A stretch of DNA of 64,000 bases from an uncultured Bacilli bacterium (GTDB taxonomy: Bacteria; Bacillota_I; Bacilli_A; ML615J-28; CAG-698). The translations under genes and the position numbers were made by a program. Shown one piece after another: positions 1-9,461 of this stretch. The DNA is taken from positions 1 to 64,000 of the forward strand of contig CAKOMG010000001.1 in assembly GCA_934096585.1 (NCBI GenBank), written 5' to 3'. A model generated the notes under the pieces. That model made no database searches. It worked only from the letters and a program-made list of their open reading frames with translations, and had not been told where the DNA came from. Positions within the stretch are counted from its first letter, which is position 1, and each line of letters starts with the position of its first letter.

Positions 1-701
1 ATTGTTTCTTTATAATCATAGTTTCCTTCTGAATCATACATCTTTTCTGGTATTATTTCTTTTTCAAAATCCCATATATTTATACATTCTTTCTCTTTAT
101 ACCATCCATCAAATGTATATCCTTTTCTTTTTGGATTTGGTGGTATATTTATTATTGTTTCGTTAAATACATTATCTATAAAATATGTTTGATATCCTTC
201 TTTTTCATAGTTATAGTAATAACTAATGTTTGCAATCTTATTTATGTTTGTTTGTTTTCCATCAGCTTTACGATTTAAATAATATTCGTATGAATAAAAA
301 GTATTGTGATAGGCTGCATATATATGGCTTATTGATCCTTGATAGCTTGGATAATAATATATTACTTCATTAGAACATATTTCTATTAAACGTCCTGCCC
401 CTGAAATATCTATAATATTTGTATTAAAATACATTTTTTTTAAATTTTCTGATTCTAAATAACAAGTTCTGGGACTCATAATGCCAGCCCAGTCGCCTAT
501 AGAGACCTCATAATCTCCAAAATCAGTTGGCCACATAATTACTTCTTTTTGTTTTCCTTCTTCACTTAATCCACGTACAAACACTGTATTTACATTATTA
601 TTGACAAAACATTCAAAATCACCTATTGGTTCTAATTTATGACATCCATTACATGTTGATAATGTCACAAAACATAGTAATAAAATTAATAACTTCTTCA
701 T
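1..701 (-). CDS. InlB-repeat lipoprotein, copy A (3' end outside window)
   Basis: Open frame from an ATG at 701, preceded by the SD AAGGGAG, running without a stop off the left edge (about 233 codons). The N-terminus is a lipoprotein-type signal with a hydrophobic stretch and cysteines at 17 and 20 (LSTC, then NGC). The C-terminal part holds the Gly-Tyr-x-Phe-x-Gly-Trp-Tyr pattern of an InlB B-repeat (Listeria/Bacteroides repeat). It is a tandem duplicate of the next gene upstream (713-1432): the terminal region is almost base-identical, while the middle is much more divergent. It should be the last visible gene of the operon that begins with the two ABC proteins. Function is unknown; an exported, membrane-anchored surface protein is the likely role. 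Confidence 0.75.
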   Translation of the reverse strand, partial: MKKLLILLLCFVTLSTCNGCHKLEPIGDFECFVNNNVNTVFVRGLSEEGKQKEVIMWPTDFGDYEVSIGDWAGIMSPRTCYLESENLKKMYFNTNIIDISGAGRLIEICSNEVIYYYPSYQGSISHIYAAYHNTFYSYEYYLNRKADGKQTNINKIANISYYYNYEKEGYQTYFIDNVFNETIINIPPNPKRKGYTFDGWYKEKECINIWDFEKEIIPEKMYDSEGNYDYKET

Positions 702-712
702 CTTTTACTCCC

Positions 713-1432
713 TTATTTCCATTTTGCATATATTATTGTTTCTTTATAATTATAGTTTCCTTCTGAATCATACATCTTTTCTGGTATTATTTCTTTTTCA
801 AAATCCCATATATTTATACATTCTTTCTCTTTATACCATCCATCAAATGTATATCCTTTTCTTTTTGGATTTGGTGGTATATTTATTATTGTTTCGTTAA
901 ATACATTATCTATAAAATATGTTTGATATCCTTCTTTTTCATAGTTATAGTAATAACTAATGTTTGCAACCTCATTTATGTTATCACAATAACCATTTGA
1001 AGAACTCAAAAAATATTCATACGAATAAAAAGTATTGTAACTATCTCCAAATAAATCAGGTATTCCATCTTGATAGCTTGGAATATAATATGTTACTTCA
1101 TTAGAACATAATTCTATTAAATCCCCCCCACCTGAAACATCTATAATATTTGTATTAAAATACATTTTTTTTAAATGTTCTGATTCTAAATAACAAGTTT
1201 TGTTTCTCATAATACCATCCCAGTCGCCTATATAAACCTCATAATCTCCAAAGTCAGTTGGCCACATAATTACTTCTTTTTGTTTTCCTTCTTCACTTAA
1301 TCCACGCACAAACACTGTATTCATATTATTATTGACAAAACATTCAAAATCACCTATTGGTTCTAATTTATGACATCCATTATATGTTGATAGTGTCACA
1401 AAACATAGTAATAAAATTAATAACTTCTTCAT
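713..1432 (-). CDS. InlB-repeat lipoprotein, copy B
   Basis: A 239-residue protein starting at an ATG preceded by AAAGGAG. Signal peptide MKKLLILLLCFVTLS ends in a cysteine-containing motif; Cys17 of copy A is Tyr here, leaving Cys20 (YNGC) as the only lipid-attachment candidate, a weak lipobox. Residues about 165-239 form one InlB B-repeat (GYTFDGWY, ending in IYAKWK). The gene lies 14 bp after the 1447-4323 ABC gene and 11 bp before copy A, so all are probably cotranscribed. By context it may be a surface partner, substrate-sensing protein or cargo of the ABC pair, but nothing in the sequence proves this. Confidence 0.75.
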   Translation of the reverse strand: MKKLLILLLCFVTLSTYNGCHKLEPIGDFECFVNNNMNTVFVRGLSEEGKQKEVIMWPTDFGDYEVYIGDWDGIMRNKTCYLESEHLKKMYFNTNIIDVSGGGDLIELCSNEVTYYIPSYQDGIPDLFGDSYNTFYSYEYFLSSSNGYCDNINEVANISYYYNYEKEGYQTYFIDNVFNETIINIPPNPKRKGYTFDGWYKEKECINIWDFEKEIIPEKMYDSEGNYNYKETIIYAKWK

Positions 1433-1446
1433 ATTTTACTCCTTTA

Positions 1447-4323
1447 TCAAATATCATATTTTGTTAAAATAGAACTAGGTGTCTTTTTTAACAATTTTAT
1501 AACCGGCATACATCCAACAAATATTCCAATTGAGTACATTAAAAGTAATAAAATAATTGCAATAAATGGAGGATAATAAATTATAGTTTCAATGATTGAA
1601 TTATTGCTATATAAATTTGAAACAACAATACTTGCAAATAAATACCCAACAAAAAATGTCATAGTCATCAAAACAAATGATTCAATCATAGACCTAAATA
1701 TCAAATTTCTTTTTGAAACTCCAATTGCACGCCATATTCCTATTTCTTTAATTTTGCTCATTAGTTCAGAACGCATTAGAAAATAAATAACAAAACTAAT
1801 AACTATTATAATTGTTGAAATAATAATTAAACTAGTAATAATGCTATTCGCATATTCATTAATTTTAAAATTATAAAAATCAATTGGTTTTATCACATCA
1901 TCATATTCTAAATCATTCAAATTATTTTCAAACTTTTGTTTATCAGTCACATGAACTAAAAAGTATTCTTCATTTTTAACTCTAAAATTTAATGAAAAAT
2001 CATTAGTACCATATGAATTAAAAACAGTAACAAAATCTTTAATATTTAATACAACTATAAAACTTTCGTTATTATATATAAATAATTCATCTCTTAAATC
2101 ATAATAATTCTTATATACATCGCTACTATATAAATCTGATAAAACATATCTCTTATTGAACACATAACTCTTATTAGGGTAATATCCATTATTTTGTTTA
2201 AATAAATATGCATTATAAAAAATATCATTAATTTTAGTTATATAAAACTTTGCGGATAAAAGATTCTTTTCAGTAGCTAGCCATGAAATATAACGAGTAT
2301 TGTTATCAGAAATAGTATAAAAGCAATCATTACAATATTCATTTATATATTGATAATAATAATCTAGATAATACTCATAATATAAATTCTCTTTATATTC
2401 ATCGACTCTAACATTATATTCAGTTTCATCAATATCTGGATAATCTTTTTTTAATGCTTTATCAATATATTCATCAAAAGTCATTAAATTAATTCCTGAG
2501 TTTGTTAAAAAATCATCATAAGTTACTTGTTCTCTAACTACCCTTTTAATAATCATTTTTTCCCCACGGAAAAAGAAATTATCGCCACTATTTAAATTAA
2601 TTGTACTCGAATTTTTAACACGATCAATTATAACACATTCTCCTTCTTCTACTTTATATCCCATTGTTAAATCCGTTTTAGCACTAAACCCATTAATATA
2701 ATCATTACTCATATTATCTGCAGCCATATAAGCAATAGTATTATTATTAACATACATAATATTTTCACTGTTTTTTACTACCCCAACAACCTTAAGTTTA
2801 GGATGATTATAAGTAGCTATACTATAAAGACCAATTAAATCTTCATAAGATTTTATATAACCAAATCTACAATCATCAATAAGCATATCACATGCTTTTG
2901 TTGATAAGATAGTTTCATAATCATTTAATTCATCATATTTTCCAACAACTAATTGATTTTCATTAATTAGATCACAACTCATAAAGATTGTTTCAATTGT
3001 TAATGAAGTATTGTTTTGATTATTGAATGATTCATATTTTCCACAATCGAAAGTTACTTGATCATAAGAATAAAGTTTATCACTCTTATTTACACATTTA
3101 TAAAAATCTACACCTACATTCTTTTCTTTTAAAAGATTATTAACTAAATAATTAGCTTTGACATAATACACATTTTCATTATACCAATCTTTTGCATCAA
3201 AAACATTTTTTAATGATGTACTTGCATACGCTACAAAAAATACTAAAATCATTGAAATCAAAAACATGCATAAAGGCAATAATCTTTTTTTTCTCTTTTT
3301 ATTAAAAACTATATCTCTAAATGAAGTTAATAATGTATCTTTAAAACCAAATAATTTTCCAAATTTTCCATATTTAACTTGTGGAAGAATTTTAAAATTC
3401 ATAGTTGGTTCTTCAAAATGAGGACTCTTTTCTTCAAGTAATTGCAATTCACTTGAACTATCAACAATTTTTACATTATTGTTATCAATTTTTAAATAAA
3501 TTTTTCCTCCAATATTAACTAATGTCATTTTAAAATTATTCTGAAATGTATCACCATAAACTGCTAATGTTACATCATCACTAGTTATAATTTGTTTTTT
3601 TAAATCACCCAAATATATTTTTCTTTTATCTTTATTAAAAACATATTCTTTCTTTTGATTGTCATAATAATTAACTATTGATCCGTCTTTTATCTCAATT
3701 GTTTTATCACAGTATGCATCAAGCAAACTATCTTCATGGGTAACAAGTAATACTAAACACTTTTCCGAAAGTTTTTTTAATAAATTCATAATAATTATAG
3801 TGTTATGTTCATCTAAATTACCTGTTGGTTCATCTGCTAAAATAATTTTAGGTTGTTTAACAATAGCACGAGCAATAGCTATTCTTTGTTTTTCTCCACC
3901 AGATAAATTGTTAGGATAGCGATACATATAATTGCTCATCCCAACATTTTCAAAAGCATTCACTACGCGTTCATTTATTTCTTTCTCATCATTTACACCA
4001 CAAATTTTTAACGATGCACTAACATTCTCAAAATTTGTATAATTATTATTTAGATTATAATTTTGAAAAATGTAACCTATATATTTATTTCTTACAATAT
4101 CAGTATTATATTTTATATTTTGACCATCAATAAAAATATTTCCTTTATTGACATTATCTAAACCGCCAATAACATTTAACAATGTTGTTTTGCCACAACC
4201 AGATGGACCAAAGATTGCAATTATGCCCTTATCTGGCAACTCAATATTAATGTCTTTAAGCGATTGAATTTGATTAGATTTATTTTTATTATAAAATTTA
4301 TCAACACTATTTATTTTAATCAT
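1447..4323 (-). CDS. ABC transporter, ATPase fused to FtsX/MacB-type permease (large)
   Basis: An ABC ATPase domain (about residues 1-215) with Walker A GPSGCGKTT, signature LSGGEKQR, Walker B IILADEPTGN and switch His in VTHED is fused to an FtsX-like permease. One membrane segment lies near residue 350, then about 480 residues of extracytoplasmic sequence, then three C-terminal membrane segments (about 865-958), the MacB topology. The start is the ATG at 4323 after GAGAGGTG; a GTG at 4332 is less likely. It overlaps the stop of the neighbouring fusion gene by 8 bp, so the two probably work as a heterodimer. MacB-like proteins mostly drive mechanotransmission or export (peptides, toxins, lipoproteins) rather than uptake. 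The substrate is unknown. Confidence 0.88.
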   Translation of the reverse strand: MIKINSVDKFYNKNKSNQIQSLKDINIELPDKGIIAIFGPSGCGKTTLLNVIGGLDNVNKGNIFIDGQNIKYNTDIVRNKYIGYIFQNYNLNNNYTNFENVSASLKICGVNDEKEINERVVNAFENVGMSNYMYRYPNNLSGGEKQRIAIARAIVKQPKIILADEPTGNLDEHNTIIIMNLLKKLSEKCLVLLVTHEDSLLDAYCDKTIEIKDGSIVNYYDNQKKEYVFNKDKRKIYLGDLKKQIITSDDVTLAVYGDTFQNNFKMTLVNIGGKIYLKIDNNNVKIVDSSSELQLLEEKSPHFEEPTMNFKILPQVKYGKFGKLFGFKDTLLTSFRDIVFNKKRKKRLLPLCMFLISMILVFFVAYASTSLKNVFDAKDWYNENVYYVKANYLVNNLLKEKNVGVDFYKCVNKSDKLYSYDQVTFDCGKYESFNNQNNTSLTIETIFMSCDLINENQLVVGKYDELNDYETILSTKACDMLIDDCRFGYIKSYEDLIGLYSIATYNHPKLKVVGVVKNSENIMYVNNNTIAYMAADNMSNDYINGFSAKTDLTMGYKVEEGECVIIDRVKNSSTINLNSGDNFFFRGEKMIIKRVVREQVTYDDFLTNSGINLMTFDEYIDKALKKDYPDIDETEYNVRVDEYKENLYYEYYLDYYYQYINEYCNDCFYTISDNNTRYISWLATEKNLLSAKFYITKINDIFYNAYLFKQNNGYYPNKSYVFNKRYVLSDLYSSDVYKNYYDLRDELFIYNNESFIVVLNIKDFVTVFNSYGTNDFSLNFRVKNEEYFLVHVTDKQKFENNLNDLEYDDVIKPIDFYNFKINEYANSIITSLIIISTIIIVISFVIYFLMRSELMSKIKEIGIWRAIGVSKRNLIFRSMIESFVLMTMTFFVGYLFASIVVSNLYSNNSIIETIIYYPPFIAIILLLLMYSIGIFVGCMPVIKLLKKTPSSILTKYDI

Positions 4324-6502
4324 TATAATCACCTCTCAATGCTTTTTTTACACTCTTATTAAACATTTTATTTAAATGATTAAATATTATAAGACAACAT
4401 ATGCTAATTAATCCCAATATTATCAATAAATAATTATGCAAATATAAAAATGGAAATAAAGGGTTTAAAATAGGTGAAGTATAAATGATTATAGCCATTA
4501 TTATAAGCACTAAGATTGCGGGAACAAGTGTTAAAAAAATTCTTGTACAAATAGCAATCTTTATTTCCGTTGTTTTTATTCCCATTGATCTAAATATTGC
4601 CAAATCACCATTAAAAGCATTTAGTGACTTGCTTAAACATAAATACAAAAATAAACTTACAATTAAAACTGTTATTATCCATAATAATATTAATAGCATG
4701 TTAAGTATATATCCCATTGCTACATTCTCACTTGGTTTATAATAAGTCACATTACTAAGCGTAGCAATATATCCGTTATTTTTAAGATCTTTAATTGCTT
4801 TTTTAGCTTCTCGATCATTTTTAAAAAATAGCGAAGATTGTTTATATTGATATTCTATTATTTCATCCGCAATGTTTTGAATTAATTGTGTTCCTAGTAT
4901 TACCGATTTATGAGTACTTTGTTCAAAATCACAAAAATCAGTTTTATCATAATTATTAAAATAGTATAAATCTTTTTTTAACTTAATTGTGTTATTTTTT
5001 TCTTCATTAATTTGATAAGAAATTTTTAAAGTAAAATTAATATTTTTAATATTATTTATATTAAAATTATCATCCACAATCATATATTTATTACTATCTA
5101 AAGTAAAAGAAGTATAAAAATTATTAATATAAAGAATATCTGCACTACTAGTTTCAAAATAACAAGCAATATTATGCGTTCTTAAAAAACATACAGAAGA
5201 AACTATTTTATAGCCTTCTTCATTTAAAATGCAATAAGGGGTTTTATTATTATCATAAAAGTATTTAATTCCACTAACATCAAAAAATATATTATAAAGA
5301 GATATTCGATGTAAATAAGTTTCTATTCTTTTAAAACAAATAGGCAAGTATAACATCACTTCATTAGTTTGTTGTGGATAAGTACCATAATCACAATTTC
5401 CCAAATTAATGTCATAATTAATTCTTGTAGAAAGGGTCTTTTTTGATCCATAGTTAGAGTAATACATTAAACTATATTGATCCATAAGATAATCATAACG
5501 TAAACTGCTTTTTGCACTATATTTTTTTTCTAATTCATTCAGTTCACTACTTGTAATTGGCGATTCATCTTTTTTCATCAATAAGACTCTACCATCTACG
5601 TAATCAAACATATCAACATTCTCAGTAGAGTCAAATTGGTTATTGCAAAAAACTGTAATAGAAAACATCAAAATCATCCCTAAAATCATTAGAGAACATA
5701 AATAAATAGCTAACTTTGGTTTGGAAAACAATAGTTTTTTGCCTAAGGTAAAGCCATTATATAATGAATCATTTTTTAAAAAAGTTTTATCATTATTAAG
5801 GTTTCTGTCAATGTTCAGTTTTTTATTTAAAACATTATCAAATTCAACCTTTCCATCAAATATTCTTATTTCCCTGCTGGCAACACCTTGTAACATAGAA
5901 AAAGAATGGGTTACCATTATAACTAGTTTATTTTTAGATACTTCCTTCAATAATTCAATTATTTCTTTTGCAGTTTTTGAATCAAGGTTACCTGTTGGTT
6001 CATCTGCCAAAATGATTGGACTTTCTTTAGCGAGTGCCCTTGCAATAACTGTTCTTTGTTTTTGTCCTCCACTTAATTTGCTGCCTTTATTATTTATAAA
6101 AGGTGTCATACCAACTTTTTTAATTAAGTCCTTGGCTTTAGCTTTTCTTTCTTTACAATCTTTTATATGCATCAATGCAAGTTCCACATTTTCTAGTACT
6201 GTAAAACTATCAATAATGTTATAATCTTGAAAAATAAATGAGATGTATCTTTGGCGATATTCTTCCCAATCTGATTGCGTAAAATGGGATGTTTGTTCGC
6301 CATTTATTAATAATTCCCCTTTTTCATAAGTATCAATGCCACCAATAATATTTAGTAACGTCGTTTTACCACTACCAGATTTTCCAGTAATAGCCACAAA
6401 TTCCCCAATTTCAAAAGTTAAATTAATGTCTTTTACACCTACATAGACATTGTCTTTATCTACATAAAATTTACTAATATTGTTTAATTCTAAAAAAACC
6501 AT
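4316..6502 (-). CDS. ABC transporter, ATPase fused to FtsX/MacB-type permease
   Basis: A 728-residue fusion: ATPase domain about 1-220 (GKSGSGKTTLLNIIGG, LSGGQKQR, IILADEPTGNLDS, VTHSF), a membrane segment about 263-287, a mostly extracytoplasmic domain, and three membrane segments at about 610-640, 655-685 and 692-715. It is the first gene of the ABC/InlB-lipoprotein operon, with a TATAAT -10 at 6539-6544 and a GGGG-containing SD. The partner fusion 1447-4323 follows with an 8-bp overlap. Both halves have intact ATPase motifs, so a heterodimer with two working sites is expected. The substrate cannot be read from the sequence. Confidence 0.88.
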   Translation of the reverse strand: MVFLELNNISKFYVDKDNVYVGVKDINLTFEIGEFVAITGKSGSGKTTLLNIIGGIDTYEKGELLINGEQTSHFTQSDWEEYRQRYISFIFQDYNIIDSFTVLENVELALMHIKDCKERKAKAKDLIKKVGMTPFINNKGSKLSGGQKQRTVIARALAKESPIILADEPTGNLDSKTAKEIIELLKEVSKNKLVIMVTHSFSMLQGVASREIRIFDGKVEFDNVLNKKLNIDRNLNNDKTFLKNDSLYNGFTLGKKLLFSKPKLAIYLCSLMILGMILMFSITVFCNNQFDSTENVDMFDYVDGRVLLMKKDESPITSSELNELEKKYSAKSSLRYDYLMDQYSLMYYSNYGSKKTLSTRINYDINLGNCDYGTYPQQTNEVMLYLPICFKRIETYLHRISLYNIFFDVSGIKYFYDNNKTPYCILNEEGYKIVSSVCFLRTHNIACYFETSSADILYINNFYTSFTLDSNKYMIVDDNFNINNIKNINFTLKISYQINEEKNNTIKLKKDLYYFNNYDKTDFCDFEQSTHKSVILGTQLIQNIADEIIEYQYKQSSLFFKNDREAKKAIKDLKNNGYIATLSNVTYYKPSENVAMGYILNMLLILLWIITVLIVSLFLYLCLSKSLNAFNGDLAIFRSMGIKTTEIKIAICTRIFLTLVPAILVLIIMAIIIYTSPILNPLFPFLYLHNYLLIILGLISICCLIIFNHLNKMFNKSVKKALRGDYND

Positions 6503-6538
6503 ATATACCCCATTTCTTTTACTACTTTCTTCACATTT

Positions 6539-6544
6539 ATTATA
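6539..6544 (-). promoter_or_regulatory. -10 box of the ABC/lipoprotein operon
   Basis: TATAAT on the minus strand about 37 bp before the ATG at 6502. The -35 position is a poor T-run. It lies just downstream of the terminator that closes the rplU-obgE operon, so the two transcription units are separated. Confidence 0.5.
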
Positions 6545-6557
6545 TCATATAAAATCC

Positions 6558-6599
6558 AAAAAAAAAATAGAAACTGAAGAAATTAATCTTCTGTTTCTA
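6558..6599 (-). terminator. intrinsic terminator of the rplU-prp-rpmA-obgE-ECF operon
   Basis: A 13-position stem with one A/A mismatch (TAGAAACAGAAGA pairing with TCTTCAGTTTCTA) and loop TTAATT, followed on the minus strand by nine or more T. It overlaps the last codons of the ECF S-component gene. Confidence 0.85.
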
Positions 6600-7203
6600 C
6601 TTTATTATTTTTTATTAAAACTTTCAATGCCTTAATAATTGGCGTTCCAACTACACCAGCAAGCAACATTTCTAATAATCCATTAGAAATTAATACAGCA
6701 TAAATATATTTAAATAAATTGGTACCTTCTAATGTTCCACAATTAGCAACAAATTCATCTACACCAAAATAGAAATTTGTTTTCCAAACAATATAAATAC
6801 ATGTTAAAACCATAACAGTGTGTAAGAATGTTGAAACTAACATTGCAACTAGCGTAGACACAATATCATTTTTAAATACCTTCATAAATAAATTATATAG
6901 AGGAACAACCATAAAGCCAAAAATTATTCTTGGAAGTATTGATACTAAAGGATTTGTGAATGGTGCATTTGTTGAAATATTATAGAATGATAAAATAAAT
7001 GAACAAAGACCAAATACAAAGCCAAGCAACGCCCCATATTTCTTTCCCAATATCATTGAACCTATTAGAACTGGAATATGAACCAAAGTTATACTCACAG
7101 ATGAAGGTAAAATAATAAACCCTAGATTTGTAAATGTCATTACAATTATTAATGCCATAATTATTCCCGCAAAAGCAATCTTTTTAATTTTTTCGTTGCG
7201 CAT
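6583..7203 (-). CDS. ECF transporter S component (substrate unknown)
   Basis: A 206-residue integral membrane protein with about six hydrophobic segments and the features of ECF-family substrate-binding subunits: a small soluble N-terminus, a first helix with alanines and glycines, GALLGFVFGLCSF, and NP..VS.LPRIIFG. It would bind a vitamin or related micronutrient and dock on a shared EcfA/A'/T energising module not present in this window. It lies 10 bp after obgE with an SD TAGGAG, so it rides on the ribosomal-protein operon. No vitamin riboswitch is visible, so the substrate (pantothenate, folate and others are possible) cannot be assigned. Confidence 0.8.
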   Translation of the reverse strand: MRNEKIKKIAFAGIIMALIIVMTFTNLGFIILPSSVSITLVHIPVLIGSMILGKKYGALLGFVFGLCSFILSFYNISTNAPFTNPLVSILPRIIFGFMVVPLYNLFMKVFKNDIVSTLVAMLVSTFLHTVMVLTCIYIVWKTNFYFGVDEFVANCGTLEGTNLFKYIYAVLISNGLLEMLLAGVVGTPIIKALKVLIKNNKVETED

Positions 7204-7213
7204 AATCTAACTC

Positions 7214-8491
7214 CTAATTAAAAAATTCAAATTCATATCCTAAAACTAATACTGTTTCCCCTGCTTTCACTCCTAATTCTTGTAATTTTTTATCCACTCC
7301 TAAATTTCTAATGCGTTTAGCAAACATTTTAACACTCTCATCTCTATTGAAATCAGTTGAATCAAATATTCTTTTGATTGCTGGGCCAACAACATTATAT
7401 AAGCCTTCATCGGTTTTTTCGATTCTAAAAGGCTCTTCTTTAGGGATAAATTTATATTCTACTACTTCATCTTTAACAGTTTCATTAAAATCATCAAGTG
7501 AAACTTTATCCAACTCATTAGCAATTTCATATAACAAAGCATCTAAATTATCTTTAGTATATGCACTTATAGCTATTACATTCAAATCGGGATATTTTTC
7601 TTTAAACTTAATAAGATTTTCTTTAGAACTTGGTAAATCCATTTTGTTTGCCACAACAATTTGTGGTCTAAGCATTAACTTTGGATTATATGTTACTAAT
7701 TCATTATTGATTTTTTGATAATCTACAATCGGATCTCTACCTTCAAGACCAGACATATCAATTACATGCACAATGACTCTTGTTCTTTCAATGTGTTTTA
7801 AAAATTGGAATCCTAGACCAGCTCCATTTGAAGCACCTTCAATTAGTCCTGGCAAGTCAGCCATTACAAAGCTTCTTCCATCTTTAACTTGTACAACACC
7901 TAAATTGGGAACTAATGTTGTAAAATGATAATCTGCAATCTTTGGTTTGCAAGCTGAACAAATAGAGATTAATGTTGATTTACCAACACTTGGAAAACCA
8001 ACTAAACCGACATCAGCTAATACTTTTAATTCAATTCTGATTTCTTTTTCTTCACCAGGTTCTCCATTTTCCGCAAATTCAGGAGCAGGAATTCTTGCAG
8101 TAGCAAAAGATGAATTACCTCTTCCGCCTCTACCTCCTTTAGCGATAATAGCTTGTTGATTATGTTTAGTTATATCAGCAATAACAATATTATTTGTTAA
8201 ATCATACACAACACTACCAACGGGAACTTTAATGTACACATCAGTTGCATCTTTACCAAAGCAATTTTTTGTCATTCCGTTTTCACCATTTTTAGCGGTA
8301 ATTTTTCTTTTATACTTAAAATCTAATAAAGTTGTTAATCCTTCATCACCAACAAATATTATGCTACCACCTTTTCCGCCATCGCCGCCATAAGGACCAC
8401 CTTTGGCTATATATTTTTCATGACGAAAGCTTACAGCACCATTGCCACCATTGCCAGCTTTAACAACCAATTTAACGTCATCAACAAACAT
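7214..8491 (-). CDS. obgE: GTPase Obg (ribosome assembly)
   Basis: A 425-residue protein with the three Obg parts in order: glycine-rich Obg fold (about 1-157), G domain (GFPSVGKST, DLPGLIEGAS, NKMDL), and the C-terminal OCT domain of Gram-positive Obg proteins (about 340-425). Obg binds the 50S subunit and links ribosome maturation to GTP and stress signalling. The gene follows rpmA after a 52-bp gap holding an intrinsic terminator, so its level relative to L27 is probably set by partial read-through. The start is fixed by SD AAAGGAG. Confidence 0.97.
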   Translation of the reverse strand: MFVDDVKLVVKAGNGGNGAVSFRHEKYIAKGGPYGGDGGKGGSIIFVGDEGLTTLLDFKYKRKITAKNGENGMTKNCFGKDATDVYIKVPVGSVVYDLTNNIVIADITKHNQQAIIAKGGRGGRGNSSFATARIPAPEFAENGEPGEEKEIRIELKVLADVGLVGFPSVGKSTLISICSACKPKIADYHFTTLVPNLGVVQVKDGRSFVMADLPGLIEGASNGAGLGFQFLKHIERTRVIVHVIDMSGLEGRDPIVDYQKINNELVTYNPKLMLRPQIVVANKMDLPSSKENLIKFKEKYPDLNVIAISAYTKDNLDALLYEIANELDKVSLDDFNETVKDEVVEYKFIPKEEPFRIEKTDEGLYNVVGPAIKRIFDSTDFNRDESVKMFAKRIRNLGVDKKLQELGVKAGETVLVLGYEFEFFN

Positions 8492-8511
8492 AATACGTAC
8501 TCCTTTCTATT

Positions 8512-8538
8512 AAAAAAATGCACTTATTAAGTGCATTT
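8512..8538 (-). terminator. intergenic terminator between rpmA and obgE
   Basis: A perfect 10-bp stem AAATGCACTT/AAGTGCATTT with a 3-nt loop and then seven T on the minus strand. Being inside the operon, it probably lets only part of the transcription into obgE. Confidence 0.8.
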
Positions 8539-8543
8539 ACATT

Positions 8544-8825
8544 TTATTTTACTTCATATACTGACACTTGTTTTTTGTCTTTTCCTAAACGTTCATATTT
8601 AACATAACCTGTAATAGTAGCAAATAGTGTGTCATCTCCACCTTTTTTAACGTTTGCTCCAGGAAATATAACAGTACCTCTTTGACGATAGATGATTGAA
8701 CCTGCAGTACAAAATTCACCATCTGACAATTTAGCACCTAATCTTTTTGCTCTTGAATCACGGCCGTTCTTAGTAGAACCTGCAGCTTTTTTACTGGCAA
8801 AAAATTGTATGTTCATAAATAGCAT
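8544..8825 (-). CDS. rpmA: 50S ribosomal protein L27, with cleavable N-terminal extension
   Basis: A 93-residue L27. The N-terminus MLFMNIQFFASKKAAGS carries the Firmicutes extension ending in QFFA, which in Staphylococcus aureus is cut by the protease Prp so that mature L27 can reach the peptidyl-transferase centre. The core STKNGRDS..KRLG.K and IIYRQRGT..FPG motifs are present. The prp gene sits immediately upstream in the same operon. SD is AGGAGG. Confidence 0.97.
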   Translation of the reverse strand: MLFMNIQFFASKKAAGSTKNGRDSRAKRLGAKLSDGEFCTAGSIIYRQRGTVIFPGANVKKGGDDTLFATITGYVKYERLGKDKKQVSVYEVK

Positions 8826-8840
8826 CGGATTTTCCTCCTA

Positions 8841-9158
8841 TTATAAATATTTTATTATTAAAAACTTATTGTATTGTTTAGAAACATCTTCTAAACAACT
8901 CACTAAATTATCTAATATGATCACAATATTATTATACTTGTCATCACATTTAGTTACTTTCAAATTCATCATTGGAATTTTATTATTACTTGAAAAATCA
9001 AATTTGAAATTGAATCTTTCTAATAGATTAATAGTAATAATCATAGCTGTAGAAACTGAACTACAAACTATATCCTTTCCAATAGTATCATAGCCAGAAT
9101 GACCTCTAACATCAATTTCATAAGAATTATCATTCTTTTTCACACAACAACAAATCAT
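8841..9158 (-). CDS. prp: ribosomal-processing cysteine protease Prp
   Basis: A 105-residue Prp/YsxB family protein. The catalytic pair is visible: His20 in RGHSGYDTIGKDIVCSSVS and Cys32 in the same motif, with the family spacing. It removes the N-terminal extension of L27, encoded directly downstream, during 50S assembly. The gene starts 3 bp after the rplU stop, the classic rplU-prp-rpmA arrangement. The N-terminus is unusually cysteine-rich (Cys3-5). Confidence 0.93.
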   Translation of the reverse strand: MICCCVKKNDNSYEIDVRGHSGYDTIGKDIVCSSVSTAMIITINLLERFNFKFDFSSNNKIPMMNLKVTKCDDKYNNIVIILDNLVSCLEDVSKQYNKFLIIKYL

Positions 9159-9161
9159 TAA

Positions 9162-9461
9162 TTATCCTTCAATTTTAGTAATTTGAACTTTTGTGAAAGG
9201 TTGTCTGTGACCTTGTTTTTTATGATAGTTTTTCTTTGATTTGTATTTGTAAACAATAACTTTTGGAGCTTTACCTTGTTTTTCAACTTTTGCTGAAACT
9301 TTTGCACCTTCAACATATGGAGCACCAATTTTACCATTAACCATCAATACTTTATCAAAAACAACATTCTCGCCTTCAGCAGTTTCTAATTTTTCAACAA
9401 ATAAGAAATCATTTTCTTGTACAAGATATTGTTTTCCACCAGTTTCAATAATTGCGTACAT
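9162..9461 (-). CDS. rplU: 50S ribosomal protein L21
   Basis: A 99-residue L21 beginning MYAIIETGGKQYLVQ and ending in the conserved KKNYHKKQGHRQPFTKVQI region. The open frame extends 42 codons further, but the ATG at 9461 is chosen because AAGGAGG lies 8 nt before it and the family starts here; an ATG two codons upstream is too close to the SD. The extra upstream sequence is the mRNA leader. First gene of the rplU-prp-rpmA-obgE-ECF unit. Confidence 0.97.
   Translation of the reverse strand: MYAIIETGGKQYLVQENDFLFVEKLETAEGENVVFDKVLMVNGKIGAPYVEGAKVSAKVEKQGKAPKVIVYKYKSKKNYHKKQGHRQPFTKVQITKIEG

Noticed and set aside
5721..6224. 167-codon plus-strand ORF opposite an ABC ATPase
   Set aside because: It mirrors the Walker and signature region in antisense, with no SD; a shadow of the 4316-6502 gene.
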